This document shows positions 41,728 through 50,905 of a stretch of 64,000 nucleotides of DNA, piece by piece. Under the pieces are notes generated by a model. The model ran no database searches. It had not been told where the DNA came from and saw only the letters and a list, made by a program, of their open reading frames with translations. Position numbers and translations under genes: made by a program. The stretch is from Enterocloster aldenensis (GTDB taxonomy: Bacteria > Bacillota > Clostridia > Lachnospirales > Lachnospiraceae). The stretch spans positions 59,321 through 123,320 of the forward strand of contig NZ_QVEX01000017.1 in the NCBI RefSeq assembly GCF_003434055.1. The letters are read 5' to 3'. Every line of letters starts with the position of its first letter. Positions within the stretch are counted from its first letter, which is position 1.

Positions 41728-42459
41728 TCACTTTGTCCTGCTGATTTTTTCGCTGTAAATCTCATACTGACGTTGGGCATTTTCCTTAAACGGGGCGCTG
41801 ATTGTAAACTCCTCCCCATCAAACAATGTTACCATCCTGACGCTGAACTTTGCCACATACCGCAGGTTCACAGCATAGGATTTATGCAGGCGGATGAACC
41901 CAGCCTGCTCCATGTCAATTTTTGAAAACAGATTTTCTATGGTGGAGTAACAATGATATGTGTGTGTGCCGGTTACGATTTTAACCCGCCGGTTATCCCC
42001 TTCAAAATAATGGATATCCTTCAGCGGGACCCGATACACGGTCCGGTTGGATTTAAACTCGAAGATACCCGTATCTCCCTGTATCTTCTCACACGCCTTA
42101 CAGAAAATGGCTTGAAATTCTTCAATCTTAAAAGGCTTCTTTAAAAAATGAAAGGGCTGGAACTGGAACAACTCCAAAGCGTATTCGTCTCCGTATCCAG
42201 ACATATATACAATCATGCTGCTGTCATTGTTAAGCTCCTCGCGGATAAACCGTCCCAACTCAATCCCACTGCAGTCCTTCATGATGATATCCAGAAAAAT
42301 CAAATCGAAATACCGCTCCTTGAGAGCCTTCTCAAATTCCTTCCCTGTGTTGAATACCTCTGCTTCCAGTTTCCTTCCTTCTTTTCTCCACTTCCTTATA
42401 TAATCTTCCAGCTGGTTACATAGCTGTATGTCATCATCGCAAATTGCTATATGTATCAT
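41728..42459 (-). CDS. LytTR-family response regulator
   Basis: The 243-residue protein has a receiver domain (1-120) with the acidic pocket CDDD, phospho-acceptor D57 in LIFLDIIM and Lys in FLKKPF, and a C-terminal LytTR DNA-binding domain (about 140-240, with VPLKDIHYFEGDNRRVKIV and FIRLHKSYAVNLRYV). This is the AgrA/LytR type. No histidine kinase gene lies beside it, so it is an orphan. It reads towards, but is terminated before, the sheath operon. Confidence 0.92.
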   Translation of the reverse strand: MIHIAICDDDIQLCNQLEDYIRKWRKEGRKLEAEVFNTGKEFEKALKERYFDLIFLDIIMKDCSGIELGRFIREELNNDSSMIVYMSGYGDEYALELFQFQPFHFLKKPFKIEEFQAIFCKACEKIQGDTGIFEFKSNRTVYRVPLKDIHYFEGDNRRVKIVTGTHTYHCYSTIENLFSKIDMEQAGFIRLHKSYAVNLRYVAKFSVRMVTLFDGEEFTISAPFKENAQRQYEIYSEKISRTK

Positions 42460-42764
42460 AATACTTTCCCCGTACTGCTTAATTTATTTATGATATTTTA
42501 CACCCCCCTGTACCATTTTGTCCATATATGTTGAAAACAATCGCTTTATTGTAGAAATTTCGCTTTCCTCTGCTAATATGCAACAGCGCCCGAAAATGCA
42601 TGCGCTGCCAATCCAAACGAACCGCAGATACATTTCCCGGCGCTGCCACAGCCTGGCAACCCATACTTTATAAAAGTATACGCTTAAGGGTACATGCCCT
42701 TAAGGCCACATACTATCATAGCCACATACCCTTAGGGCCTTACACTCCCACACTCCTATCTTTT
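42460..42764. other. Spacer with inverted repeat between uppS-like and LytTR genes
   Basis: The stretch has no gene. CTTAAGGG (42683-42690) and CCCTTAAG (42697-42704) form an 8-bp hairpin with a TACATG loop. A degenerate third arm (CCCTTAGGG, about 42728) lies nearby. On the leftward strand the hairpin is followed by CTTTTATA, so it may terminate the cis-prenyltransferase transcript. Confidence 0.5.
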
Positions 42765-43418
42765 TTAACCTCCCAATGTAACGTCCTGGCCAGAATACCA
42801 TTTAAGCGCATCCTCCACATGCTCTTTTCTGAAATCAGGCCAGTAATCATCCACCACATATATATCCGAATAAACGGACTGGACCGGCAGGAATCCTGAC
42901 AGTCTCCGCCTGCCGCCCCAGCGGATGACCAGGTCAATCCTGGAAACCTCAGCCGTTTTGAGGACAGGTCCAATCATGCCGGACGCAGCAGAATCAGTAC
43001 CGGACTTTTCCGTTTTAAATCCCATATCCCACTCCCAGCTGTAATTAACCAGAAAATTTATCTTCATCCCGCCAGCCCCAAAATCATGGCGCCGGGTATA
43101 GGGAAGAAGTTCCGGAGGAAACATGGGGGACTGGGTATTGCCCAGTACAAGCAGGCTGGCATCCTCCTTTGACAGTTCCTCCACAGCCGCCACGCATGCT
43201 TTTGTAAATGCCTGGCGCTGGGCGCTGGGGCGCTTGGTGTTGTCCACGGTAAATCCATAAAAAGACATTTCCTCAATGCCCAGTTGGCGGCACATATGGT
43301 ATAGCGTCATTCCCGGTGAAATGCCATGTTTGTATCCATCCGGCTTCTCCATCCCCCGGTCCAAAGCCCACCTTCGGTTTCCATCCGGTATGATTCCAAT
43401 ATGCCTCGGTAATCTCAT
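42765..43418 (-). CDS. cis-Prenyltransferase (UppS-like paralogue)
   Basis: The 217-residue protein begins MRLPRHIGIIPDGNRRWALD, the catalytic Asp motif of undecaprenyl diphosphate synthases. It keeps FYGFTVDNTKRP and the C-terminal VIRWGGRRRLSGFLPVQSVY and YWPDF motifs, with Gly replacing the usual Thr-Ser-Gly-Glu. The altered diphosphate-binding motif (RWGGRRRL instead of RTSGEQRL) and short length suggest a paralogue with changed chain length or substrate. It lies away from the cdsA/dxr genes that normally accompany uppS. Confidence 0.85.
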   Translation of the reverse strand: MRLPRHIGIIPDGNRRWALDRGMEKPDGYKHGISPGMTLYHMCRQLGIEEMSFYGFTVDNTKRPSAQRQAFTKACVAAVEELSKEDASLLVLGNTQSPMFPPELLPYTRRHDFGAGGMKINFLVNYSWEWDMGFKTEKSGTDSAASGMIGPVLKTAEVSRIDLVIRWGGRRRLSGFLPVQSVYSDIYVVDDYWPDFRKEHVEDALKWYSGQDVTLGG

Positions 43419-43522
43419 AATCTTTCCTCCATTTCCGGCGGCCTGCCGGTAATATATGGATATTATGGGCCTTTTTGGAAAATATATACCTGCCGGGATA
43501 CAATTGCGGATGTGGTAGTGTG

Positions 43523-43670
43523 GTATTCCTCATATGGTATCCCGCATATGGTATCCCGCATATAGCATCCCGCATATAGCATCCCGCATACGGTATCCCG
43601 CATATGCTTTCCCGCATACGGTATCCCGCATGTAGTATTCTGCATGTGGCATTCTGCATATGGTATCCCG
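43523..43670. repeat. 15-bp minisatellite, about ten copies
   Basis: Units of CCCGCATATGGTATC with variants (ATAGC, ACGGT, ATGCT) repeat at a 15-base period between the prenyltransferase and the phosphodiesterase genes. The period keeps frames open on the leftward strand, but their five-residue repeats look non-functional. There are no spacers, so it is not a CRISPR array. Confidence 0.85.
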
Positions 43671-43697
43671 GGCGATATGTCATTGTAGTCTTGGCAA

Positions 43698-44573
43698 TCA
43701 ATCCGGGATGATATTGTCCGGATTATCCGTAATGATATTATCGGTTCTGGCTTTCCTGCATTTCTCCACCGAATACTGGTCATTAACCGTCCAGGCAATG
43801 ACTTCCTTCCCCAGTTCATGGATACGGTTCACGGTATCCGGTTCAATCAGTTCAATGCTGAGTACAAAATTATCCGCACTCGTATAAATCTCGGGCTGCG
43901 CAATGGGCCTGGAGCTGATAAGTCCGGTCTTAAGCGCTGGCTCAAATATCTTCACCATCTGCAAGCAGCCGTAATTAAAAGAGGTTATCATACATTGGTC
44001 CAGCATTTCCCTTTGACGGATCAGGTCCACCAGACGGGGAATGAAAGCCAGGTCCTGGCCTTTCCGATATTTAATCTCAATATTCAGCAGGACCCTGCCT
44101 TGACAGTAATCCAGCACTTCCTCCAATGAGGGTATGCCAACTCCTCTAAAGTCTGGACCAAAACTGCTTCCTACATCCAGACGGCGCACCTCCTCAAAAG
44201 TCAGTTCCCCTATTTTTCTGGAATCGCCTGCAACCCTTTTTAAATCCTCATCATGGAGCACTACCAGAACGTCATCCTTTGTAACGCCCACATCCAGTTC
44301 AATCCAGTCGGCCCCGCTTTCAATGGCTGCCTCAAATGCCGGAATTGTGTTTTCCGGCGCCTCCGATGAATCGCCTCTGTGGGCTGTGATTTCGACGTTT
44401 TCGTCCCAGCTCTCCACATTTGGGCTTTCTGTATTTCCATTCTGGCTTTCCGCATTCCGGCCTTCCATATTCCCGTTCCAGCGTTCTGCTGCGCAGGCAG
44501 CGGTGGCGGCCTCACCTGCAATCACCAGAGCGCATGCCATGGCCGCTGTTATCTGTCTGATCTTCATCTTCAT
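43698..44573 (-). CDS. Secreted glycerophosphodiester phosphodiesterase
   Basis: The 291-residue protein has a signal peptide (1-28, ACALVIAGEAATAACA) and an Asn/Glu/Ser-rich linker with NGNxE repeats. The GDPD domain starts near residue 62: ITAHRGDSSEAPENT, WIELDVGVTKDDVLVVLHDE and INIEIKYR-type strands. These enzymes release glycerol phosphate from deacylated lipids or lipoteichoic acid outside the cell. Confidence 0.92.
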   Translation of the reverse strand: MKMKIRQITAAMACALVIAGEAATAACAAERWNGNMEGRNAESQNGNTESPNVESWDENVEITAHRGDSSEAPENTIPAFEAAIESGADWIELDVGVTKDDVLVVLHDEDLKRVAGDSRKIGELTFEEVRRLDVGSSFGPDFRGVGIPSLEEVLDYCQGRVLLNIEIKYRKGQDLAFIPRLVDLIRQREMLDQCMITSFNYGCLQMVKIFEPALKTGLISSRPIAQPEIYTSADNFVLSIELIEPDTVNRIHELGKEVIAWTVNDQYSVEKCRKARTDNIITDNPDNIIPD

Positions 44574-44589
44574 CTAATGTCGTTCCAAT

Positions 44590-45516
44590 CTATGTCTTTT
44601 TTATCACAGACTTCATCCCCCGGGGCGTTATCTTCTCGTCCCCGCGAAGGCTGCCAATCAGAAGAGGCGAATCAGGATTATGCTGTCTCCTGTTTTCCTC
44701 CACCTGACGCTGGCTCAGGTTCGCATAGCAGTACCTGCAAAAATGTGCGCAGGTGTGGTAGGTTCCTATATCCACGCTCTTCACACAGCCACATGAAGCC
44801 CTTTGCGTATCATCCTTTTTCACATCCAGATGATGTCCCGTAATGGATTCTATGAGGCGGTCATCAATGCACTTCCCCTTCCGTATCCCATATTCTTCCA
44901 GGTCCATTTCCTCCGAACAAGTGCTCATCCTTATACCGTACCTGGCTGCAATTGGTCCTAAAATAGAAGCCAGAATACGGATGTGCTCCTGGCTCAGAGG
45001 TAAAATCCCCTGATATTCCATATTCTTCTTTATCCTGGAATACATGTCGAGAAAACTGATTACGCAGGACTCTGTATATCCGCAGAGAGCCCTGCACATT
45101 TTCTCAAACCACTCCCTGTGGTACTGGATTGTATAGTCCCCGCCAAGCAGAACAGGGTCATAGCGCCACACTACCCGCTCCGGTCCTATGCGCCGGGAAA
45201 GCCTGCGAAAAATCTTTATCATTTCATCCTTATCCGCAACTCCGGGTTCCAAATCTGTACCGTAAGCAGTAAGCGTAAACTGGAAATAATATGGGTATCC
45301 CATCTCATCCAGCGCGGATAGCCGGTCCATCATAGGCCCGGGATTCTTTGTCCAGAACACAAAACAGTCCACCGAATCCCGGTCCAGACGCAGTTCACTG
45401 ACCTGACGGGGATTCATGGGGTTTCTCACATAAACATATTTCTCCTCCAGACGCCGGAAAAACCAATCCGGGTAAAATGCCGGAATATCGGTTCTGCGGC
45501 TCACACTGACAATCAT
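44590..45516 (-). CDS. DUF1848-type protein
   Basis: The 308-residue protein begins MIVSVSRRTDIPAFYPDWFF and has FWTKNPGPMMDRL, YYFQFTLTAYG and WRYDPVLLG motifs. A Cys-rich C-terminus, CGCVKSVDIGTYHTCAHFCR, ends in CYAN. It matches the DUF1848 family, which has a partial radical-SAM-like barrel character but a C-terminal cluster motif. It overlaps the upstream ferredoxin-domain gene by four bases (ATGA), so the two proteins are probably made together. The biochemical role is unknown. Confidence 0.85.
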   Translation of the reverse strand: MIVSVSRRTDIPAFYPDWFFRRLEEKYVYVRNPMNPRQVSELRLDRDSVDCFVFWTKNPGPMMDRLSALDEMGYPYYFQFTLTAYGTDLEPGVADKDEMIKIFRRLSRRIGPERVVWRYDPVLLGGDYTIQYHREWFEKMCRALCGYTESCVISFLDMYSRIKKNMEYQGILPLSQEHIRILASILGPIAARYGIRMSTCSEEMDLEEYGIRKGKCIDDRLIESITGHHLDVKKDDTQRASCGCVKSVDIGTYHTCAHFCRYCYANLSQRQVEENRRQHNPDSPLLIGSLRGDEKITPRGMKSVIKKT

Positions 45517-46799
45517 TTTCCCCTCTCCTTATGCATGGACAGCAGCCTGTCCAGATAAATAGATTTAAACTGTTTACTGGCCATGGCCTGCTTAATAGGA
45601 GGCAGGTCCAGGATAGCGCCGAACACGGCCGCCATGGCCCTATGGTTGGCAAATGCCTGATTATCAAAAATAAGGTTCTGCAGGGTACCCTTTTCGATTG
45701 CCTGAAGCACGAACCGGTGCGTACTGTTTACCGGAGTTATGATCTGCTCCGGCCGTTTCTTAAGTTCAATCGCCTTAACGCTGCAGTTCCTGGCGCACAC
45801 GCCGCAGCCCAGACAGATGTCCCGGTCCAAAAGAGGCCTCCGTTTCCCATTCCCATCCTCATTCATGGAAATAGCCAGTACCGGACAGACCCTTGCGCAC
45901 TTCCCGCATCCCACACATCTCTCTTCGGAAATGTCCGGTATATAGTTGGTTGTGGCAACGGGCTGCATGGGGCTGAAATGCCGGGCCGCCTGCAGGGCTT
46001 CACAGCAGCAGCCACAGCAGTTGCAGATAAATGCCGGGTGCTCCCTGACATTTTCCCCAATCTGCACCAGATTGCTGGCATAGGAGCGCTCCAGGGCATC
46101 CAGGGCCTCTTCCTTGGAGATAAGCCGCGCGTAATCCCCATGTTCCGCCAGGGAACGGGCCACATTGTCAAAGGTCAGGCACACATCCCAGGGCGCGTCA
46201 ATCTCACAGGGATGGCCTGCATGGGACATCTTATGGCGGCAATAGCATAAACCAAGTCCGATATACTCCGCCTCCTCCACAATATGGGTGGCCCGCTCAT
46301 AATCCAGGATGTGGTTCATTTTATCGTTGGTAAGGACCGGCTCCTGGACAAAAACACGCCCCAGCTTTGTCTCCGTGGCATAAAACAGGTCCTTGATGAA
46401 ATCCTCCTCCACGTTCATGTACTGGTAATACAACTCGCTCAGGTATTTCTGGTCAATATCCCCCCTGGTCCTCATCAGGGCGAACTCAATGAATCCAGCC
46501 ATTGGCGGCGGCATCACGAACTGGCGGACCCCTTTGTGCCAGGAATCCACCAGCAGGGCCTTTTCACAAAGATGGTCCAGAAGGCGCTCTGCCTTATACT
46601 CAGACGTCTGCCATATCTTTGCAGCCTTTTTCACTGTAAACGGACGCACAGGAAGCAGCGCAACCCACTTCGCCTCCTTCTCCGAATATAATACCTGCAA
46701 AATCTTATACAATGTCTCAGACGCCGGTGCGCCCTGGGTAAACCAGTTGATGCGGTCACTCAGGTTTTTGTAGGCGTCGCGGGTGGTCAGGTGTCCCAT
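45513..46799 (-). CDS. 4Fe-4S ferredoxin-domain protein with helical N-terminus
   Basis: The 428-residue protein has a winged-helix-like N-terminus (about 45-95, KKAAKIWQTSEYKAERLLDH), a middle part with CYCRHKMSHAG and CNCCGCCCEAL cysteine clusters and two classical 4Fe-4S motifs (CVGCGKCARVCP and CLGCGVCARNCS, about 295-345). It could be a redox partner for the DUF1848 protein encoded immediately downstream. The cysteine-rich CNCCGCCC is unusual and might hold an extra cluster. Confidence 0.85.
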   Translation of the reverse strand: MGHLTTRDAYKNLSDRINWFTQGAPASETLYKILQVLYSEKEAKWVALLPVRPFTVKKAAKIWQTSEYKAERLLDHLCEKALLVDSWHKGVRQFVMPPPMAGFIEFALMRTRGDIDQKYLSELYYQYMNVEEDFIKDLFYATETKLGRVFVQEPVLTNDKMNHILDYERATHIVEEAEYIGLGLCYCRHKMSHAGHPCEIDAPWDVCLTFDNVARSLAEHGDYARLISKEEALDALERSYASNLVQIGENVREHPAFICNCCGCCCEALQAARHFSPMQPVATTNYIPDISEERCVGCGKCARVCPVLAISMNEDGNGKRRPLLDRDICLGCGVCARNCSVKAIELKKRPEQIITPVNSTHRFVLQAIEKGTLQNLIFDNQAFANHRAMAAVFGAILDLPPIKQAMASKQFKSIYLDRLLSMHKERGK

Positions 46800-46853
46800 G
46801 TATTATCCTCCTTCTTTTCTATTTGATCTCTGTGTGGCATATTGGTCCAATAG

Positions 46854-46891
46854 GGCGGCTCCAGAAAATGCAGAGCCGCCATTGCTTTTTT
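46854..46891 (+). terminator. Rightward terminator-like hairpin upstream of the ferredoxin gene
   Basis: GGCGGCTC and GAGCCGCC form a perfect 8-bp stem with an 11-base loop, followed by ATTGCTTTTTT on the plus strand. It would end a rightward transcript running antisense to the ferredoxin gene. No rightward gene precedes it. Confidence 0.6.
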
Positions 46892-47065
46892 CTTTTCATT
46901 ATGAAATAGGGAAATGGATGTGTCTTTGGGCGGATACCGGCTTTGATTGACCGTATATCACATTAAATTATTGACTGGCTTTTTGGTAATATTCCTTTTG
47001 TGGCTTAATGAATCTGTTACTTTGTGCTATATAACTCTGTGTTTATGTGACTCTGCGCTTTTATG

Positions 47066-47225
47066 ACTCTGCACTTTTGTGTGCCTATGCTTTTGTTTAC
47101 CTATGCTTTTATGTATCTATGCTTTTGCGTACCTACGCTTTTTTTACCTACGCTTTTGTGTACCTATACTTTTTTTACCTACGCTTTTTTTACCTATACT
47201 TTTATGTACCTATACTTTTTTATAT
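47066..47225. repeat. Degenerate ~16-bp AT-rich tandem repeat
   Basis: About nine units of TACCTATGCTTTTATG with variants (ACGC, ATAC, TTTTTTT) follow one another at a period of 15-17 bases. The stretch encodes only a low-complexity Tyr/Phe/Leu frame. The 46892-47744 region contains no gene. Confidence 0.8.
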
Positions 47226-47540
47226 CTCTCTACTTTTAAGTCTCCGTACATCTATGTTCTTTCTTTTATGCATTTATTTTTATGTTTATATACCTTCATC
47301 ATCTTGCATGCCATTTTTCTATGCATCTCGTTCATTTGTTCTTTCTTCTATATTAGGGCGCTGCTTACATTCTTTTATTTGACAATACTACGACCATGAA
47401 TATACCTATTAATCTATTATAGTATATGTGAGCTATTATGTAATCTTAATTTTCATCATGAAATCCGACCATTTTCCGTAATGATTTTTTAAATATTTAT
47501 ATTTTTTATCTGTTCCCTTTTTATGTTGAATATCTCTTCA

Positions 47541-47645
47541 TTTCCAGTGTTCCATTGCTGCCCTTATTCCATCCTTTCCAGTATTCCATTATTTCCAGTA
47601 TTCCACTATTTCCAGTATTCTACTATTTCCAGCATTCCATCATTT
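47541..47645. repeat. 17-bp tandem repeat
   Basis: TTTCCAGTATTCCATTA-type units repeat at a 17-base period, four clear copies (47575-47645) and diverged ones upstream, ending about 100 bases before the cell-wall-binding gene. Confidence 0.85.
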
Positions 47646-47744
47646 TTCTGCAAACATTAGACATTTTCCCGATTATACGTTACAATAAAAATAATCACTA
47701 AACATTCATCTACCAGTTTAATTCCTATGGAAAGGAGTAATTCT

Positions 47745-48680
47745 ATGTTTAAAAGAGTAATTGCAATTTCTATTTTAGCAGCCTGCCTGGCTGCCGGCAG
47801 TTTTATCAGCGCCTATGCCCAGGAAAAATCCATTACTTCCGTCTCCCTATCCTTTTCCTGGGATAAATCCCCCAGAGGCGGCGATATTGTAGGCAACATC
47901 TATGCCAGTTCCAGCAGTAGCCAGTATAAGGTTGAGGGAACGGTATATGTAAAAGACGATGACACCTGGATCTTTGGTGAGCGACCTGAAGCTGAGGTGG
48001 AATTATCCGCCCGGGATGGATACCGCTTCTCTGACATTAAGAGAAATAACTTTACCCTGTCCGGTCTGGGAGTGCAGTATAAGGAATCCCACATTGAATC
48101 AGATGGAAGTTCACTAATCCTGCAGGTCTACCTTCCCGAGATTTCCGGCAATCTGCCTGCAACCACGGCTACAAGCTGGAATGGCGATACTGCTGTATGG
48201 GACGAAGTAGAGGGTTCAGAAAAATATGAGGTGAAACTGTATAAAAATAACCGCCTGCTGGCCACAGTAACAGAGACGGGTTGTTCACATGATTTCAGTT
48301 CGTATATTAATACAGAAGGCAGATATACATTTAATGTACGTGCGCTTGGCACCTATACCACAGAATCCAGCGGCTGGTCGGCTGACTCCGATGCCAAGGT
48401 ACTGACCCGTGAGGATGCCTGGTCCCGCGGAAACGGTACATGGGAAAAGGCTTACTCCGGCTGGAGGTTTAAGTATGGGGATGGAACTTATGCAACAGAC
48501 TGCTGGAGAATCATTAATGATAAGTGGTATTATTTTAATTATAATGGATATATGGAATCTGACTGCTATGTGAAGTCCAATGCGATTGAGATGTATTATT
48601 GGGTTGGAAGCGATGGGGCCTGGATGCCGGAATGGGATACGGCGACGCCGGATAGAGGGAGTTATCGGGTTGTGTCATAA
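47745..48680 (+). CDS. Secreted protein with C-terminal cell-wall-binding repeats
   Basis: The 311-residue protein has a signal peptide (1-25, IAISILAACLAAGSFISAYA), an immunoglobulin/beta-sandwich-like region (about 30-130), a fibronectin-type-III-like region (about 135-220) and two or three cell-wall-binding repeats (NDKWYYFNYNGYMESDCYVK). A GGAAAGGAG ribosome-binding site fixes the ATG at 47745. TACAAT about 60 bases upstream may be the -10. No enzyme domain is visible. Confidence 0.85.
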   Translation: MFKRVIAISILAACLAAGSFISAYAQEKSITSVSLSFSWDKSPRGGDIVGNIYASSSSSQYKVEGTVYVKDDDTWIFGERPEAEVELSARDGYRFSDIKRNNFTLSGLGVQYKESHIESDGSSLILQVYLPEISGNLPATTATSWNGDTAVWDEVEGSEKYEVKLYKNNRLLATVTETGCSHDFSSYINTEGRYTFNVRALGTYTTESSGWSADSDAKVLTREDAWSRGNGTWEKAYSGWRFKYGDGTYATDCWRIINDKWYYFNYNGYMESDCYVKSNAIEMYYWVGSDGAWMPEWDTATPDRGSYRVVS

Positions 48681-48980
48681 AAAAATCAAGTCCAAAACGC
48701 CCCCTTTATTAAAAATTACATCCAACTCAAGAAGCATCTCAGCTATATAGGCAAAACTCCTGACAATTCACGTATTGCTTAACAGTTTTTTAGTTCCAGA
48801 AAAACCGTGAATCCAGTAATCTTTCGAGACCGTTTCAAAGTTTGTGTAAACTCAAAAAACTGAAATAAGATAAGTTGATAGTTACGAAGGGCAAAGCCAT
48901 CTTTCTGGGCCTTGCCCTTTGTTTGTATTATAATACGGATTCTGGGTATGTCAAGCGGGGCTGCCCTACACTGCTTATAA

Positions 48981-49904
48981 TCAGGACAACCGTTCTTCAA
49001 AAAATATTTCCAGTTGGGAATGGATCTGCCCCCAATCCTGACGGTGATCCGTCCATTTCTTCGTGATATCCATCATTGCAGGATACAGCATTTTTAATAG
49101 GCTGTCATCGGATGGGAATACCGTCTTTGATTTGGTCACTTTTCTCAGCTGACGGTTAAATCCTTCAATGGTATTTGTCGTATAAATCAGGCGTCTGACT
49201 GCCTCTGGATACTTAAAATAGGTGGATAGATTTACCCAGTTATCACGCCAGGACTTGGCGATTTTAGGATATTTCCCACTCCATTTTTCATCAAAACTGT
49301 CCAATTCCTATAGCGCGGTTTCCTCGGTCGGTGCCGCATACACTTTCTCCAAATCGTCCATCAGCGGTTTGATCTCTTTGTAGGAGACAAAACGGGTGGT
49401 ATTGCGTATCTGATGGATGATACACTGCTGGATTTCTGTCTGGGGATAAACGGCTTCTACCGCCTGTGGGAAACCCGAAAGCCCATCGACACACGCAATC
49501 AGGATATCCTCCACACCCCGGTTCTTTAATCCGTTCAGGATGGAAAGCCAGAACTCCGCGCTTTCATTCTGCCCAACATACATACCAAGGACATCCTTCC
49601 TTCCGGACATATCAATCCCTATGGCGATATACACGGCCTGTTTTACAATACGCCCTTCGCTGCGTACGTGGAAGTGGGTGGCATCCAGGAACACCACCGC
49701 GTAAATCTCTTCCAATGGCCGTTCCTGCCATTCCTTTACGATAGGCAGGATCTTGTCCGTGATACGGCTGATGGTACTGTCTGAAATCTCAATGCCGTAC
49801 AGTTCCCGCATATGGCTTTCGATATCATTGGTGGTCATGCCCTTGGCGTACATGGAGAGGATTTTTTCTTCCATGTCCTGGGTGACGGTATTCTGATATT
49901 TTTT
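48981..49904 (-). pseudogene. IS256 transposase, C-terminal part
   Basis: The frame encodes KKYQNTVTQDMEEKILSMYA onward, with the DDE-region VVFLDATHFHVRSEG, VDGLSGFPQAV and TTNTIEGFNRQLRK. An in-frame TAG at 49308-49310 lies between PTEETAL and ELDSFDEKW, where intact copies read through. The 5' side is cut at the insertion site. Non-functional. Confidence 0.9.
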
Positions 49905-49998
49905 ATTGATTTGATAGACGAAAATCGTCTTATAACTTCTTGCGAGTGTTTATAGAAGTAAGGGAAAACCCTTTATTTTAAATGATTTGCCCATTTTT

Positions 49999-50064
49999 GT
50001 TTATATCTTCTCATATCTCCATATAAGTTGATTTTGTAAAGTTGGTCACCATTTTAGCACCACA
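49999..50064 (+). repeat. Left copy of ~65-bp imperfect direct repeat
   Basis: The copy contains TTATATCTTCTCATATC and ends GTCACCATTTTAGCACCA. Its partner is at 51179-51238; about two thirds of positions agree. Confidence 0.65.
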
Positions 50065-50539
50065 AATAAGGCAATAAACACAAGTGCGGGACAGTATTAT
50101 CGCACCGACAGAGACCAGTTATGGCTACTTTGCTTTACACCACTATGTTACGCATTAGAGTCTCTACAAGCCTTAAAAGAAAAGGCTTTACAGAGCTAAA
50201 ACCGATGGGTCAAGAGATTATACCTTTTCCTGCAAAAATGCTATTTAACTGCATAACCTTTCAAAGCAAGTTACTATCTGTTCAGTTTATCCTTTCCGTT
50301 CCTTTTGCAAAAAGTTCCGTAGCAAGCATAGGAAAGTGGTACCCTTTCCGTAAAATTACTTGTTTTTAATTTCAACAATAAGAGAGATTTTATGTCGTTG
50401 TTAGTGAATTAAACTCTTACTAAATATCTTCAAGTGCTTATAATTTACAATAAAACTCTTGATAAATCCCGCTCACCATATTATTGTAAAGTTATAAAAA
50501 TTATCACTTTATAATGGGCATGAGTGAGGTGAACTTATT

Positions 50540-50877
50540 ATGAGCCACGAGATAAAAAAAAACAGTCGCAAAACTTTTTAGTTGCAATTAGCGACTTGGT
50601 TACAAAGATTGGTTTGAATGATGTAAAACAGAGTTTCAATTCCAAAGCAGGGATAGCAACTGTATCTGGCACTAAAGATGGTATCCAGCATACCATTACA
50701 CTTACAAAGCAACTGCATGGTGTTATACAAACCACCGCCCAATTTGCTGTAAATATGGGTAGAGATGCCTTAATAGCACAAGCAAAAGATTTAAGCAAAC
50801 AAGGCTATAAACAACAACAGATTGCACTTATGCTTGGAGTATCCCAGGCGACCATTAGCAAGTATTTACGAAAGTAA
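50540..50877 (+). pseudogene. Small helix-turn-helix gene frameshifted at a run of nine A
   Basis: An ATG at 50540 after GAGGTGAA gives MSHEIKK and then runs into a stop within 14 codons. One extra or two fewer A in the nine-A run (50554-50562) would join it to a 95-residue frame ending in a C-terminal HTH, LSKQGYKQQQIALMLGVSQA, with TISKYLRK. Either the gene is broken or polymerase slippage at A9 restores the frame in part of the transcripts. Function unknown; DNA binding is likely from the HTH. Confidence 0.6.
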
Positions 50878-50905
50878 AATTAATTGTAAAAAGGAGATAA
50901 CTACA

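Noticed and set aside
43523..43670. Possible CRISPR array
   Set aside because: Units of 15 bases follow directly on one another with no unique spacers, and no cas gene is present in the window.
43273..43819. Leftward open frames through the 15-bp repeats
   Set aside because: They consist mostly of five-residue repeats produced by the 15-base period, overlap two clear genes and lack ribosome-binding sites.
47047..47399. Rightward open frames rich in Tyr, Phe and Leu
   Set aside because: Low-complexity translation of the AT-rich tandem repeat, with no ribosome-binding site.
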